Below, piece after piece: positions 41,301 to 53,408 of a stretch of 64,000 nucleotides of DNA (within the stretch, counting starts at the first letter, position 1; every line of letters begins with the position of its first letter). The translations under genes and the position numbers were made by a program. Under the pieces are notes generated by a model. That model ran no database searches. It saw nothing but the letters and a program-made list of their open reading frames with translations, and was not told the DNA's origin. Origin of the DNA: Zopfochytrium polystomum (taxonomy: Eukaryota > Chytridiomycota > Chytridiomycetes > Chytridiales > Chytridiaceae); assembly GCA_025765615.1 (NCBI GenBank), contig JAIVFJ010000072.1, positions 124,001-188,000 of the forward strand, written 5' to 3'.

Positions 41301-43368
41301 TGCGTCGGCTGCCATGAAATGTCTCGCACAGCTTTGTCCGTCAATCTTACCCGAAAAATCGGTGCTGGATTCCTGGATGGTTCTCTACTTTACTTCCTGG
41401 CAGTCTGACGGTAGCGTCAGGTGGATTCGAAAGGAGCTAGCGTCCGGCATGCCGGACTCGGTCTTCGTCAAGGCTGCTGTCAAATCTGTAGACTCCGTAA
41501 AGATCAGTTTGTCTAGTGGTGACCCGAAAGCGGTTGGCGCGAAACGGCCCTGCAAAAACTGCGGGGGCAAGCACGATTCAGGTTTGCTCTTTTCTTCATT
41601 TTCCATATCAACCATGTGAACTGACCAATTTTTGCAATCAGCTACGTCGGGCTCTCTTGGTGCTGTCTCTCCGCCTGTTGCTGCCCTTGTCGACTTGACT
41701 GCTTCAGATCGAACTCGTTCGGTGTGGAATGCCCCCATGTCAGATGTGATGGGCTCTGAAGATTTGGCAACGTCGCTGCTGAAAACTTTGCTGCAAATTG
41801 ACCGCCACGATGCATTCACAGCAGTTCCTGCCGGAGATGTGATTGTATCTCTCTTGAAGATTGCCTCAGATACCATGGTTGTAGAGATTTTCGAAGCGTA
41901 CCTCAAGGACTTGGCCGACTGGGCCAGCGAAAAAGGCTCGCTATCAGGAGATTCTATTGGAACAGCGCGCACTGTCCTTCTCGCGGTGGTGTCGCAGCGC
42001 GGTGCGGTAATCCTCGCCTCTGAAGATCGCGTCCAGCGTCTCCTCGCCTTTGTGATTTCCACAAAAATGGGTTCCCACCCGCTCGACAATTCCCGAACCT
42101 GGGTCAGCCTCATCATCGGGCTCCTCCCAGGACTCCGCGGCCAGTCCCTTTTGACCCTATTGGACGTCATGTTTGAGAGCGGGCTCGTGGCTATTTCAGC
42201 AGGCGGTGCGTCGTGGGACGGCGACGGTTCGTACGGCGCACTTGGTGCGATGGTACAAAAGATGTTCGACGCTGTTACCCTGCGACTGGAGCAGGCGGAT
42301 GTCGCGTGGCTGCTGGAGAGAGCCGCGAAAGGAAAGCGGAAGCGCAAGAGGAAAACTTCCTCCGACGGCGTGAGCACGTCGCCGTTCCCCGTGGAAGGAG
42401 CCGCAGCCACGGACGAGCCGTCGACCGTCCCTGGTAGCTCCGACGAAACGGTTGTCGAGGAGCCGAGTGAAGCGGAGGCGGCTGCCAGCAGTGCTTCGAG
42501 CTCGCAAAACCCTGCTGTGGCCGCAGTGGAAGAGACTGCGTCCACGACGCTTGGCGTGGCGGAGGAGCGGGGAGGCAGCGTTCAACAAGAAGCTGAGGCC
42601 AACGACGATGGGACTCCTCCGACTCAACCGGACGTGCCGAGCACAGCGGCCAGCGCCGAGGACGCTGGCGGGACGAGCGATGCGCCTGAGGCGGCGAATG
42701 ACTCGAACAACGCTGGTGAAAATGACGAAGCCGAGGAAGAAGAGCAGGCGAACGAAGAAGTAGAAGAAGAAGCAGAAGAAGAAGATGATGATGAAGGAAA
42801 CGGCAGCGACAACGACGAGGCCGACGAAGCCGGCGACAGCGGGTGGACCCTGACTATGGCGCGCACCTTTGTTCTGGAGCTCGTGCACCGGCTGCCGCCC
42901 AAGTTGTGCACATCGGGCGTGGGCTGGTTGCCCGACCCGGACGAAGGCGGCTCGGCGCCCGCCGCGTCCGCCGCGGCCGACTCTCCCTCCACATCTTTGG
43001 CCGCCTCCTCCTCCTCCTCCTATTCTTCTTCTCCCTCTTCCTTCCCCATCGCTTGCCCACCGGCCGAGAAGAGCGAGGCAGGCGCCTCTGTCTCGCCGCT
43101 CGGCGCGGCGGTGCAAACGATCACGGACGCGATCGACGAGGTGTCGAACTGGCGCGTATCCAAGGTCTGGGCGTTCGCGCTGAGCCGGCTCGCGCCGGAC
43201 GTGCAGGAAAGCGAGCCGGACGTCCTGACGCAGATCGTCTGGACCGTGCTCAAGACCCAGTGGGACCGCGACCAGTGGCTCGTCTCGGACTGCGCCAAGC
43301 CGTTCGTCGTCGCCGGCGGCGCGTCCTTACGGACGCTGGAGCTGTGGGTGGACGCGGCGTCCAGCTGA
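38354..43368 (+). CDS. Large F-box-like protein
   Basis: Three exons (38354-40379, 40436-41581, 41642-43368) encode 1632 residues. After a Pro/Ser low-complexity N-terminus, residues about 97-140 form an F-box-like motif: LQRVPIEVWIRILSRTPAAR then LQAVSRVSRFFRFVA. F-box proteins link substrates to SCF ubiquitin ligases; whether that holds here is inference. The remainder is mostly helical and Ser/Ala-rich without a repeat I can name. There is a short KRPCKNCGGKHDS segment at the second junction and a long Glu/Asp tract (around 42700-42830). Introns are 56 and 60 nt with clean GT-AG borders. The frame is uninterrupted over 4.9 kb of coding sequence. Confidence 0.75.
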
Positions 43369-43922
43369 GAGATGTGGTAGTTTTGCGTACCTGATTCGGA
43401 GAAGGGAAGAGAGAGGGTTTGTGGCTTTGAGTTGCCCCAGTCAGCGGGGGGTTCTTTTTGGGGGTTCAATCATTATTATGGACATTCTTTTGAGGTCGTT
43501 GTTTGCGCTCCCCTTCAAGGGTGTAAGGGCGAGAAGCTTCCGTGCTCGTCGGCGTCGATAATTGCGCCAGAGGGGCGGAAGAAGTCGCCGGCGTCTTGGA
43601 CCGGGCCGTGTTCGTTGACACTCTATGCTCCGCGGCTTTTATTTTTTTTCTGGTTTTTTTTTTTTTGTTTGTTCTTCTTTTTTCCTCATTGCTCGTACTA
43701 TATCGCGCTGTCCTACAAAGAAATTCTCGCGTTGACGGATTTTTTTTTTTTTTTTTTTTTTTTTTTGTGTGGGTTGCATTTTTTTTTTTTCTTCTTTTTT
43801 TCTGAGAGTCTTTGCTCTGCGCGAATCAGCCCTCCTCGCCTCCCCTCGCTCTTTCTGTACATTCAAAAAGCAACCACCACACCCGACCGAAAAAGAAAAA
43901 AAAAAGCCCTTGGCTCTAGTTT
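43369..43922. other. T-rich gap between convergent genes
   Basis: It contains poly-T runs at about 43655-43670, 43739-43766 and 43780-43790. It lies between the 3' ends of the F-box-like gene (+) and MIC10 (-). No gene is seen. Confidence 0.5.
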
Positions 43923-44130
43923 TCACGCCTTGGGCGTCTGCGCCGCCGACGCGCCACCGCCGCCCCCAAGCTTGCCGAACCGCTGGCTCAGCGCCAGCTC
44001 CGGGTTGAAGCTCTTTGAGCAGTCGTCGTACGCGACGCCGAGGCCGAATCCGGTCGACAGCGCGATGGGCCAGAAGCGTCCTGTGTGCGGGTGTGCGGGC
44101 GTGCGTGGAAGAGAAAGGTTACATCAGTAT

Positions 44131-44209
<79 letters not shown>

Positions 44210-44778
44210 AAACGAGAACACACCCAAAAAAAAAAAAAAAAAAAAAAAAAGGAAACAGTCAAACTACGTACGTCTAAAGAACAGGAACGACAGCCCGATG
44301 CCGACCGAGAGACCCACCCCGGACGCGATGAGGGTGTTGGAGACGCATCGGTCCCACTAGTGGTTTTGTTTGTTTGTTTTATTTGTTGTTTTTTTTTTTG
44401 TTGTTTTTTTTGGGAGGGGGGGAAGGGTTGAGTTTGAAAGCCGGCAATGATCGTGTGTGCAGTCGCGCAGGGAGTGGTGGTGAGAGGTTGAGGGAGGGAG
44501 GGACGGCAGGGACTGTGTGGGCCGTTCGAGCGTATGCCGAATGACGATGCCCATAGGCTCCCCCCCGGAATCGCGTGGTGGGGGGAGGGACGACGGCCAA
44601 CGATGCTGGATGGGTGAGGGAGCGGAGAGGCGGGCATGGGGAGAACCGAACGAAGGGGGATCGCGCGCGCGATCGGGGAAGAAGGTAGGACATTGCCCGG
44701 ACGGCGTCGTACCTTCCGGGCGAGGATCTCCTGCGACGGGACCGGTGCGGCGGCGGTGGTGGTGGTCGTTGTGGTCAT
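43923..44778 (-). CDS. MIC10: MICOS complex subunit Mic10
   Basis: Exons 44778-44713, 44356-44272 and 44080-43923 give 102 residues. Mic10 is a small inner-membrane protein that bends membranes at cristae junctions within the MICOS complex. The conserved core is complete: WDRCVSNTLIASGVGLSVGI starts the first glycine-rich membrane segment, followed by the positively charged turn FFRRRFWP and the second segment IALSTGFGLGVAYDDCSKSF. The Thr-rich N-terminus (MTTTTTTTAAAPVP) and Gly/Ala-rich C-terminal tail are poorly conserved, as expected. The start is the only ATG in frame before the core. Intron 1 is 356 nt, and intron 2 holds a long (GA)n and a poly-A tract. Confidence 0.9.
44132..44206. 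repeat. (GA)n microsatellite in MIC10 intron
   Basis: About 36 GA units, broken once early. A poly-A tract follows at about 44226-44250, close to the splice donor of the same intron. Confidence 0.95.
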
Positions 44779-44884
44779 GTGTAATTATTATTCGTACTCA
44801 GCACAGCCGGTTTTTTTTTTTTTTTTTTGTTTTTTTTTTTTCTCCCCCGAAGGAGAAACACTGCTGGCCTCCTCGGTGTGTTCG

Positions 44885-44887
<3 letters not shown>

Positions 44888-44923
<36 letters not shown>
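44888..44923. repeat. (CA)n microsatellite
   Basis: About 18 CA units lie upstream of MIC10 (minus strand). The rest of 44779-45475 has poly-T/A runs and no supported gene. Confidence 0.95.
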
Positions 44924-44925
<2 letters not shown>

Positions 44926-45475
44926 CTTACAACGTCGGAGCAAAAACGAGCTTGCTATAACATACACGATGATGCAGCCAGAACAGCGCGCGCGCCCCAA
45001 CGGAGAAGGAAAAAAAAAAAGAAAAGGCATTAGAAAAAACAGAGTACGCAAAAGGGAGAGAAGGATACTTAGCTAACAAAGCACTAAATCGTTAACCATC
45101 CAAGCCCCTCCCTGCAAAGTAAGGAGAAAAGTACCAAACACCGCAACGCACAGCGGGAAAAAGAAAATGAGTTCTTTTTGTAAGTGGAGTCAGACCAAAG
45201 CAATCAGTTTTTGAAGAGGGGGGGGAAAAGAAAAAAACCGCCAAAAAACATCGAGCTGCAAAAAGGTGGGGAGGCACAAAAATAACGCGAATTGAATGCA
45301 ATAGTCTCCAAACTTCAATGAGCGGGTCCCTTTCTTCCGAAACTCTTTTTTTCCATCACCCCCACTCCTCAAAAGCTCCCACCGCCCCCCATTTGCTCTG
45401 ATTAGAGCCAACTTTGTTGGGGAAAACCCCAACCTGGTCGGCCGAAAACGCCCACCCAACTCCCCCTGCACCTCT

Positions 45476-48379
45476 TCAAATCGCCTCCTTCTTCTTGATA
45501 CTGAGCGCCTGGTACACCATCACCTCCTGGGTCTTCCCCTTGAACTGCCTGTAGCCCACCTGGTTCACCACCACCAGGTCCTTGATCTGCTGGTACGTCG
45601 TGTCCGAGATCAAGACCTGGTCCTTGCCCGCCATCGAGCAGATGCGTGACGACGTGTTGACCGTGTCGCCGATCGACGTGTACTCGAGCCGCTGCGGGCT
45701 GCCGATGAACCCGGTCACGAGCTCGCCTGCGGGGGGAAAACGGGGAGATGACGTTGGTCAACAACAAATCAAAAATAACAACAATAAAAAACTACTTCAA
45801 GAAGCATCATTCGAAGGGGGGGCGACGGAATCCTTTGCGTGTTACGTACCAGTGTTCACGCCTACACCAATCGAAATCGGCGGCTTGCCCTGCGCGGACC
45901 GCTCCTTGTTCATTTCATTGATCGCGTCGATAAACTCTAGGGCGGCCGCGACGGAGCGGTACTCCGAATCCACCTCATCCTCTAGCGTGCCAAACACGGC
46001 CATGAGCGCGTCGCCAATATACTTGTCCACCACGCCTTCGTACTTGAACACGATTCGCACAAGCTTGTGTCCCAAACAATTCATAGAATTTTGTGTCAAG
46101 TGTGGAGGGAAAAGTAAACGCACTCAGAGTCATTTGTACGGCGGACTTGTAAACCACCGAACAATCGATTCTTACCCGCTCAAAATAATCGTTCAGCAAA
46201 TCCACAACCTCCGCCGCCCCATGGGCCTCGCTAAAGTTGGTGAACCCGCGAATGTCCGCAAACAGGATGGTGCCGACCGCCTTCCTCCTCGATTGCACCA
46301 AATTGGCGCGCTTCGCCATCTTGTCGACGACGTGCGGCGCCAGGAACCGAGACAGCTGCTCCGTAAGAATGGCCTTTTGCTCCACCTCGTTCAAAAGGAT
46401 CATGTTCTCGAGGGCGACGGCCGTTTGGTTGGACACGGCTTTTACGAGTGAGAGGTCTTTTGGGGAGAACGAGGCGTTGATGCGATCGCGCGAATCAAGG
46501 TGGAGGATTCCGAGAACCTTCCAGCAAGGGAGGAATGAACAAAGAAGGGAGGTAACTTGTTACTTGGCAAACCCAGCAAGGTTTTTCGTGACTGAAACAA
46601 GTAAGCCAAAGTGTTTACCTTGTTGTGCGCAATCAATGGAACGCAAATGACACTCCTAATCTGTCCGTAGCGAATACTCGCCGCCTTCCCCAGCATAGGA
46701 TCTTCGTAGGCGTCTCTGGTAACCAGAGCCACCCGCGAGTACATTACTTTTCTCAAAATAGTGCTGCTCAGCAGAATCTCCCTCCCTTCATTCGCCTTGC
46801 CCTCCCTAAGCTTCACGTAGTGCGTGACCAGATGGGACGTCTTTTCGTCGACGAGCAGGACGACTCCGCGGTCGACGGGCAAAATCTCAAACATGAGGTC
46901 CATCGACTTTGCGAGGAGCGGCGTAATGTCCTGCGCGACGTTGATCTTGGACAGCTCGTACGCGAGGCGCAGCTTCTCATAGTCTTCGCGGAGGGTATTG
47001 GGGTCTTGGACGTCGCCCACGCGGCGGAAATCTCCGACCGAGTCGTCGTCGCCGGCCGCGAATTCGGCGCTGATGGTCATGCTCTCTTCGTACCGCTTCT
47101 CCGAGGGCAGAATCGTCACGAGCTTGACGTTCTCTTCGACTTCCCGCGGCATCATGCTCTCGCGCTTGTTTGTGGGGTTCGCCGCGTTGGAAGGCGGCGA
47201 GTCGTGCCGGATCTCGTCGATGAATGTCAGTTCGATGGAGCCGATCTTCAGCTTGTCGTTGTCCCGAAGTTTGTAGGGGTCCGGCTTGGGGATGAGGACA
47301 TTGTTCACATAAACACCGTTGGAGGAGTTGGCGTCTTTCACGTAATAACTTGAAATTTTGCCAGAGTTGGGGATCGCAAGTGAACAGGGTGAGAAAAGAG
47401 TTCCCGGAAGGATAAAACAAAAGGAATTCCACCATCTTACCCGTCATCTTTGCGCAGAACAACCGCATGGAACTTTGAAATCTTTGCGCACCCTAGCAGC
47501 ACAACGTGATTCCCCGACTCCTTCCTGCCAATCTTGGTCTCTTCCCGAAAAAGCGGAAAGTGGTTTTTTCCACCAAAAGACGTGTACGTGATGAGCTGGG
47601 CGGGGTGGATCGTGCCCCTCTTGTCAAGCCGGGATACCGACGATCTGCATGAAAGGAGAGATGGGATGTGAGCAAGAGGGCGTCCCGCCCTCATTCCGCA
47701 GAGGGATGACAAAAAAGGGAAGACGGGCCTGGCCTCCGCCAGCGGCGTGCATCCATGCCTTAAACCCAAGAGAGGGAGGGGGGGGTAACTCCTTATACCT
47801 TCTCGGTGCGGTGTGCATCACAATGTTGAACTCCGAGTCCCCGCCGGGCCCCGCGCCACCGGCGTCGCTACCAGCGATGCTAGCGCTGCGGCTCATCAGT
47901 CCGGGCAGCGAGCGGGAAAACGCCGGGTCGATGACGCCGTCCCTGTTGTTGTGGTGCGGCGGCAGCTCCGACGACGACGCCGACGACGCCGGATCTGACG
48001 CCGTGGACGACCCGAACGAGGCGGAGAACGAGCCGGATGGGATGGGCGGATGCGGCGGTTGCTGCTGCAGCGATGGCGGTTGCTGGTAGGGTGTTGGCGA
48101 TGCTGACGACGTGGAGGAGGAGGAGGAGGAGGACGAGGCGGAGGGGGCGGAATGGTAGTGGGTGTGGAGGTGGTGGCTAACGGTTGAGGAGGTTGTTGAG
48201 GAGATGGACGAAGATCTGACCACGGGGAGCGGGACGTGGGCGGCCATGAAGGGCGATGGCTGCGGAGACGGTGATGAGATGTGCGCAGCGGCGGCGGCAG
48301 CTGCGGCGGCGGCAGAGGGTTGTGGCGAGGGGGCGGGCGAGTGGGAGCGGGATCCAGGGGCCCCGTAACGCGACGACAT
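45476..48379 (-). CDS. FHA-GAF-class III adenylate/guanylate cyclase
   Basis: Exons 48379-47799, 47644-47441, 47348-46619, 46517-46176, 46063-45850 and 45726-45476 give 773 residues. After a Ser/Pro/Gln-rich N-terminus (about 195 residues) comes an FHA phosphothreonine-binding domain (TKIGRKESGNHVVLLG, ISKFHAVV, ANSSNGVYVNN). A GAF-type sensory domain follows (LLAKSMDLMFEILPVDRGVV to NQTAVALENMILLNEVEQ). The class III catalytic domain has FADIRGFT and DKYIGDALMAVF with both metal-binding Asp residues, then LEYTSIGDTVNTSSRIC with the transition-state Asn and Arg. Lys in DKYIGD and Thr in YTSIGD favour ATP over GTP, in the manner of bacterial-type class IIIb enzymes. No membrane span is seen, so it is probably soluble. 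The start is placed at MSSRYG; an ATG 96 nt upstream is in frame. Confidence 0.9.
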
Positions 48380-48536
48380 GCTGATTGCTTGCTTGCTGCT
48401 CTGCTCCTGCGAGGGGAAGGTTTGATCGATTCCACACACACTCTCTCTCTTTCCGCCCTGACGAATATTTTGCAACAGTCACATTGACAAGAGCACCAGG
48501 TGGGCTTGGCGAGATAGCGCGCACCCGCGCGCTCCG

Positions 48537-48537
<1 letters not shown>

Positions 48538-48571
<34 letters not shown>
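48538..48571. repeat. Poly-A tract
   Basis: About 34 consecutive A residues in the gap between the cyclase start and the SAM50 stop codon. Confidence 0.95.
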
Positions 48572-48573
<2 letters not shown>

Positions 48574-48732
48574 AGAGAGAATACGGAAGAGCTCTCCCAA
48601 AACAAGAGAAACAGGGAGAAGCAAAAGAAAAACAACGGGAGAGGGAGCACTCGAAAAAGGGGGTAGGACATATGGAAACGTTGCAAACTATCTTGCACAA
48701 GAGACCCACGTCTCTCTCTAGCCTTCGCCCCT

Positions 48733-51129
48733 TCACGCAAAGTGCAGCCCGATCCCAAACTGCAGCCCAGGCTTGACGGCGTCCGTCGCCGTCACCGTCA
48801 CCGGCAGGCAATAGTTGACTTCGAGCCGCAGCATGCTGAACCGCACGGCGAGCCCCAACCCCACGCTCGAGCTGACAGTTCCAAACAGCCTGCGCGCCGA
48901 GTCCGTGATCGGATCGTCTGGCGGGGGGGTTGTCCGAGTTAGCGGTGTAAGATTTCCGGTTTGCTCAAAACATCCTTTCTTTTCTTTTTTTTTTTTTTTT
49001 TTTTTTTAACTTACCCTGGTCCAGTTGAATCAAGTTTCCGGCGTTGGCAAACAAGTGGCCTTTGATTGGTGCGTCCACAAGGTATGGCAGTGGGGTAAAC
49101 AAGCTGACGCCGCCGGCGACGAACATGTCCCCTCCCACGCGGTCGGCTGCCAGAGAGCGACAAAGTAAAGTCATGGGTCAAAAAAATATGAAGTGGTGAA
49201 CGAAAGCCCCGAAGAGGTAATGCAGTACAGGAGCAGAGTCGTACCTCCATCAGCGGGCCCGATTCCGTGCTGCTGGAATCCCCGAACGCTCAGCGGACCA
49301 CCCAAGTAGAATCGATCGTTGATTCTGTTGGGGCGATCCTGTGCCAGGGGAAAGAGTAGGCCACCGCGAAGGGAGCCGGAGGCGGTCTGGTGGGAATTTT
49401 AGAGGAGCCCTTCAATCTTCCAGCTACACAAATTGAATCAACAAGATGTAAATGCCTCACAAATCCGTTTGTTAATGGGACATGAACTTGTCCCTCTACC
49501 TCGCCTTTGGCGTGCAACACGTCTCCGCCGATTCCAGCGAGTTCCTGAAAGACGATTAGCGGGATAAGAGAAAAATCAAAGGGAAAAAAGCACTGAATCC
49601 CCGACCGACGAAACCTTACCATAAACCCCTTGAAGAAGTGGCCCCAGGTTGGCAGGAGCGCATCATTTCTGCGGTCATACAGCAGCGAGTACGAGATGGC
49701 AGACTTTAACGTATGTCCAGCATCTCGGCGAACAGTGTACGAGGCATCCTTTGCGACGCCGTAAATGTGGCGCCAGGCCACGTCGTACCCAATCTCGTGC
49801 GTTCCGAAAGACGTGTTGAATAACTGGTTGTTTTGTGCCCCCAACAAAAAAACCGTGTGTGGGACGCATTTGGTCAAAATGCATTAGGGAAGAGGGGGGA
49901 GCCGACGAACCAACCTTGAACTTTGCACCGAGCCCCGTTACGGCTTCCGAGTGCGCCGAGTACAGGGCCATATTCCTGTTGAACTTTCCGGCGCGGATTT
50001 CCAGCCGCTGGTCCGGATCCGCGTTAACGGGCTTGGCGAACAGGACTTCAAAGGATGTCGTCGTCTGGTTGCCGCCGAGCGCAGACAGCGCGGCGGTTGA
50101 AGAGGAGGCGGTGGTGGGACCTGAAGGGGTCGTTGCGGCGGCGGCGGAGGTTCCGTCGCCTTCGTAAAGCGGGAGCCGGGTTTCCACTCCATACGAAAGG
50201 CTGCCCTCCAGAGTCTCGGCGCCGCCAAACACGTTTCGAAGGCGGAGCGCCGAGAACTAGTTGCCCCGATCCAAAAAAAAGAGAGAGCCACAACGAACGT
50301 GGGGTTAGCGTTTGCGCTCGCGGGCGGGGCCAAAAAGAGGTACACCCCACAGCCGCCCCCCAAAAAAAACCACCCTCACCATGCTTCCTTCATTGTTCCC
50401 AACGTTCGTCCCCGTCTGACCCCATAACCGCGGCAACTCTTTGACCGTAAACACCACATCCACCTTCTCCGCCCCGTCCTCGCCCGCGCGCTTCGCCGGC
50501 ACGCCGTCCGCGCCCGCCCCGGCCCCGCCGGCATCCGCAACGTCGAGCTCGACCACGACCCCCTGGAAAACGCCCAGCCGCGCCAGCCGCGACCCGACCG
50601 ATCGCGCCTGATCCAAAAGGTCGCCCAGCGCGACCGAGTCGTCTGCAGGCTGCGGAGGCGGGGGCGGCGGTGCCGGCGCCGCCGAGTCGTCGTCGCCGGC
50701 GGCCGCCGCCGCGGGAGGCCGGGAAGACGCGAGAAGCGGCGCGACCACTGCGCGCACGAGCGCCGGCTTGGTGTGCTGGATGCCTTCGACCCGCACTTGG
50801 TTTACCAGCAAGCGCCGGTTCTGCGACGTCAGGATCAGGAGACGCAGTTGCTGCTGCTGGTGCTCTTGCTCTCGCTGCTGCTGGCGTAGCGCCGCCGCTG
50901 CAGCCGCAGCCGCCGAGGCGGAGTCCGAGCCGATAGTGTCGCCGCCGGATGGCGGCGGGGGAGATGGTGTTGCGGCCGCTGCCGCGCTGCGATCGCTCGA
51001 TACGGATGATGTCGACGCGTCATCGTCGCAGTGCAGGGTGGTCGCCCATCCAGCCGCGGAGGTGTGCGGCGGCGCCGATCGCGTCGATCGCGTCGAGGTC
51101 GAGAAGAACCACCCGAATGGAGACGACAT
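48733..51129 (-). CDS. SAM50: SAM50 / Tob55, mitochondrial outer-membrane beta-barrel assembly protein
   Basis: Seven exons: 51129-50380, 50256-49915, 49823-49620, 49544-49461, 49386-49245, 49146-49015, 48917-48733; 612 residues. Sam50 inserts beta-barrel proteins into the mitochondrial outer membrane. An N-terminal POTRA-like region (VNQVRVEGIQHTKPALVRAV to VDVVFTVKELPRLWGQTGTN) is preceded by about 90 residues of low complexity. The Omp85 barrel follows, with landmark motifs RFYLGGPLSVRGFQQHGIGP and HLFANAGNLIQLD, and a C-terminal beta-signal KPGLQFGIGLHFA. The family is usually 450-500 residues; the excess is the N-terminal extension and Ala/Pro insertions between POTRA elements. All junctions keep phase. 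Confidence 0.92.
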
Positions 51130-51476
51130 GGTCTTTTTTCTGCCAGAACTTTTTTTCTTCTCTTTTGCGGTTGTCCACGAGCGGACTGCTGTGGTCGTGT
51201 CGGTTATCCACTGCGAACAACGGGTACGTGGTGGTCCAACCAGAATTTTTCACACCGCTTTTACCCTCCTTTGAAAGGCTAAGTTCGCACAAGTTAAACA
51301 GACGGAAGAATCTCCAACAAGAAAAAAACTGAAAGGGACGAACGGTAAGGAAACCTATAAGGGAAGAAGGAAAGAAAGAGTAAAAGGAAGGAAAGAAGAA
51401 ATAAGCGAAACTTCAGGGCACAACAGAGCCAGGCAGGAAAGGGTCGCAGCGCTGAGCGAATCCCGGCCCCCCGGCC

Positions 51477-52701
51477 TTAAATGCCAAACAGCTCTTTCAA
51501 AATCCGAGCAGTGTCGGCCGGCTCAGTGACCGTGTGACCCGTGACGGACGGGTGCGTGAAGATCTCAAAGTCGTTGCCGCCCTACGCCGTCGAGCAAGGT
51601 AGATGTTACGAACTGCAGGTAACACCTCATAACCCCTTTCTGTTTACTCACCTTGAATGTCTTGTCACCGAAAAAGTGGATGGTCTTGAAGTTTTCGTTC
51701 TGAAGGTGCCTGAGGCAGTAGGTCTGTCGACACCATGAGCAATTAGTCAGCATTGTCAGAGCCCCGCTGATTATTCGAGAAGGTAGCACCCTGGCAAAGA
51801 GGAAAACCATTCCCAACCTTGTCCCAGCCCCTCGGCATGACGTCAAAGGAGATCTGTCCGCCAATCGAGTAGATCAAGTCGTAGTCGGGGAACTCTTTCT
51901 TCAGCGCCTCGATAAACTTTGCGCGGACCTGGTGCACCTTGTCGTACGCCTCGAACTCGTCGCGCTCCGGGTGCGAGCAGTTGCGGCCGATGGGCGAAAC
52001 GTTGATCATGCCGTTGCGGAACTCGATAAAAGTGCCTCTGCGGTGGAATGGGGGTACGTATGTGCTTTCAGTCGCCAAACATGCGGAACTGGAAGGAACA
52101 CCAGAATTCCACCAACCGCTTCTTTGGGAGCTCCAGGTTCGCAATGTACTTGAGGACAAAGTTTGCCAGACGCGCATAGCGCTCTTCACCGAGGTATCCG
52201 ATGAAGCTCTGAGCAGTTTTCAGAGATCAAACAAGTATTAGGTGTTGTTATGTTGCTGCAATCGGGCTACGAACCGCAGACGGGAGCGGTTTTCCGAGGC
52301 GGAAAGCGGTGAGCCCGTTCTCCGAGAAGGAAAAGTCAAAGAGATCGACAGCTGTTGGAATGTTTGATTTGGGGGGAGGGGAAGAGTCAAGCCACAATCT
52401 CCCACAAACCCCGAAAGGAAAAGCCCACGACGCGTTGGACCCCACGGCCCCCCGTTCCGCATTCTTTCCCCCACCCCCACTCTCCACGCATCATCCCCCC
52501 CTCACCGTCCTCTCCAATCTGCTCCTTCTGCTTCACGAGATCCGACCCGCCGACGAAGCCAATGACAATCTTCTTGCGCAGCGCGGCCAGGACCTGCTTC
52601 ATCTCGGGCGAGATGACCTTGCGGGCGGGCGTGAGGGTGCCGTCGACGTCGAACAGCGCGATGACGTCGGGGTGCTGCTTCGAGGACCAGTCGGAGGACA
52701 T
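51477..52701 (-). CDS. SEC53: Phosphomannomutase
   Basis: Exons 52701-52506, 52351-52275, 52208-52117, 52037-51818, 51723-51652, 51581-51477 give 253 residues, the usual length for eukaryotic PMM. It converts mannose-6-phosphate to mannose-1-phosphate for GDP-mannose synthesis, hence for N-glycosylation and the cell wall, in the cytosol. The HAD-type catalytic motif is [11 protein letters not shown] (nucleophile and acid Asp). Family blocks follow: [38 protein letters not shown] and [16 protein letters not shown], the last supplying Mg2+ ligands. The end [17 protein letters not shown] is typical. Introns are 55-93 nt. Confidence 0.95.
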
Positions 52702-53408
52702 GTTTATTGCTGTTTCGTTTGGGAGCGGGGTGTTTGTGTTTTTTTGGTTTTGTTGCAGGGGCTGTTGGATGGTGTGCGAGCGGATCGACGCGTGTTTTGA
52801 GAGGAGTTTTTGACGAGGAGGAGGGGAATGAGGAGAAGTGCGGCGCGAGCGAGCGTGTGAGATGAGGGAGCGTCGGTCGGTCGGTGGTGGGGCGCGATGG
52901 CGGGGTATTTATCGGTGGCCGTTCGCTCAAAAGGTGAATACTTTTAGTGTGGACGTTGCTGATCTCTCACCTGCGACCCAGGCAGCCAGTAGTTTTTTCT
53001 GCTTTTTTGCTTACTTCTTGGCACTGGCTGGCAGGCAGCCTGCAATTTTTTGTTGCTCCGTATGGCTGTGGTGGCTTTCCATTGGCTGGCGCTTGCTCTC
53101 CCTGCTCTCGCGCGTGGAACTTCTTTTCGGTGCCCGCCTCCCCCCCTTTTTACACGAAGTATGCAGGTTGTCCTCCCAACAGGGGGTGGCCTCACATAAA
53201 ACCGATTGCCCTTCTGTACCCGCCCCCTCCGCAGACTCACTGACCGCATCGCAACCAGGCAACAACATATACGGCGGAAGAGAGTAGATGCACGCGGTCA
53301 CATACAAAAAACTGACATTCATCCATTTTACACACAACCGACGCTCTCGCACACCGCACACTCACACACACACACTCTCTCTCTCACACAGCCCGCAAGC
53401 AAGCAGCT
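52702..53408. other. Gap between PMM promoter and SCP2 gene 3' end
   Basis: It includes the PMM 5' region, GC-rich unremarkable sequence and a short (CA)n/(CT)n run near 53361-53390. No gene is supported. Confidence 0.5.
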
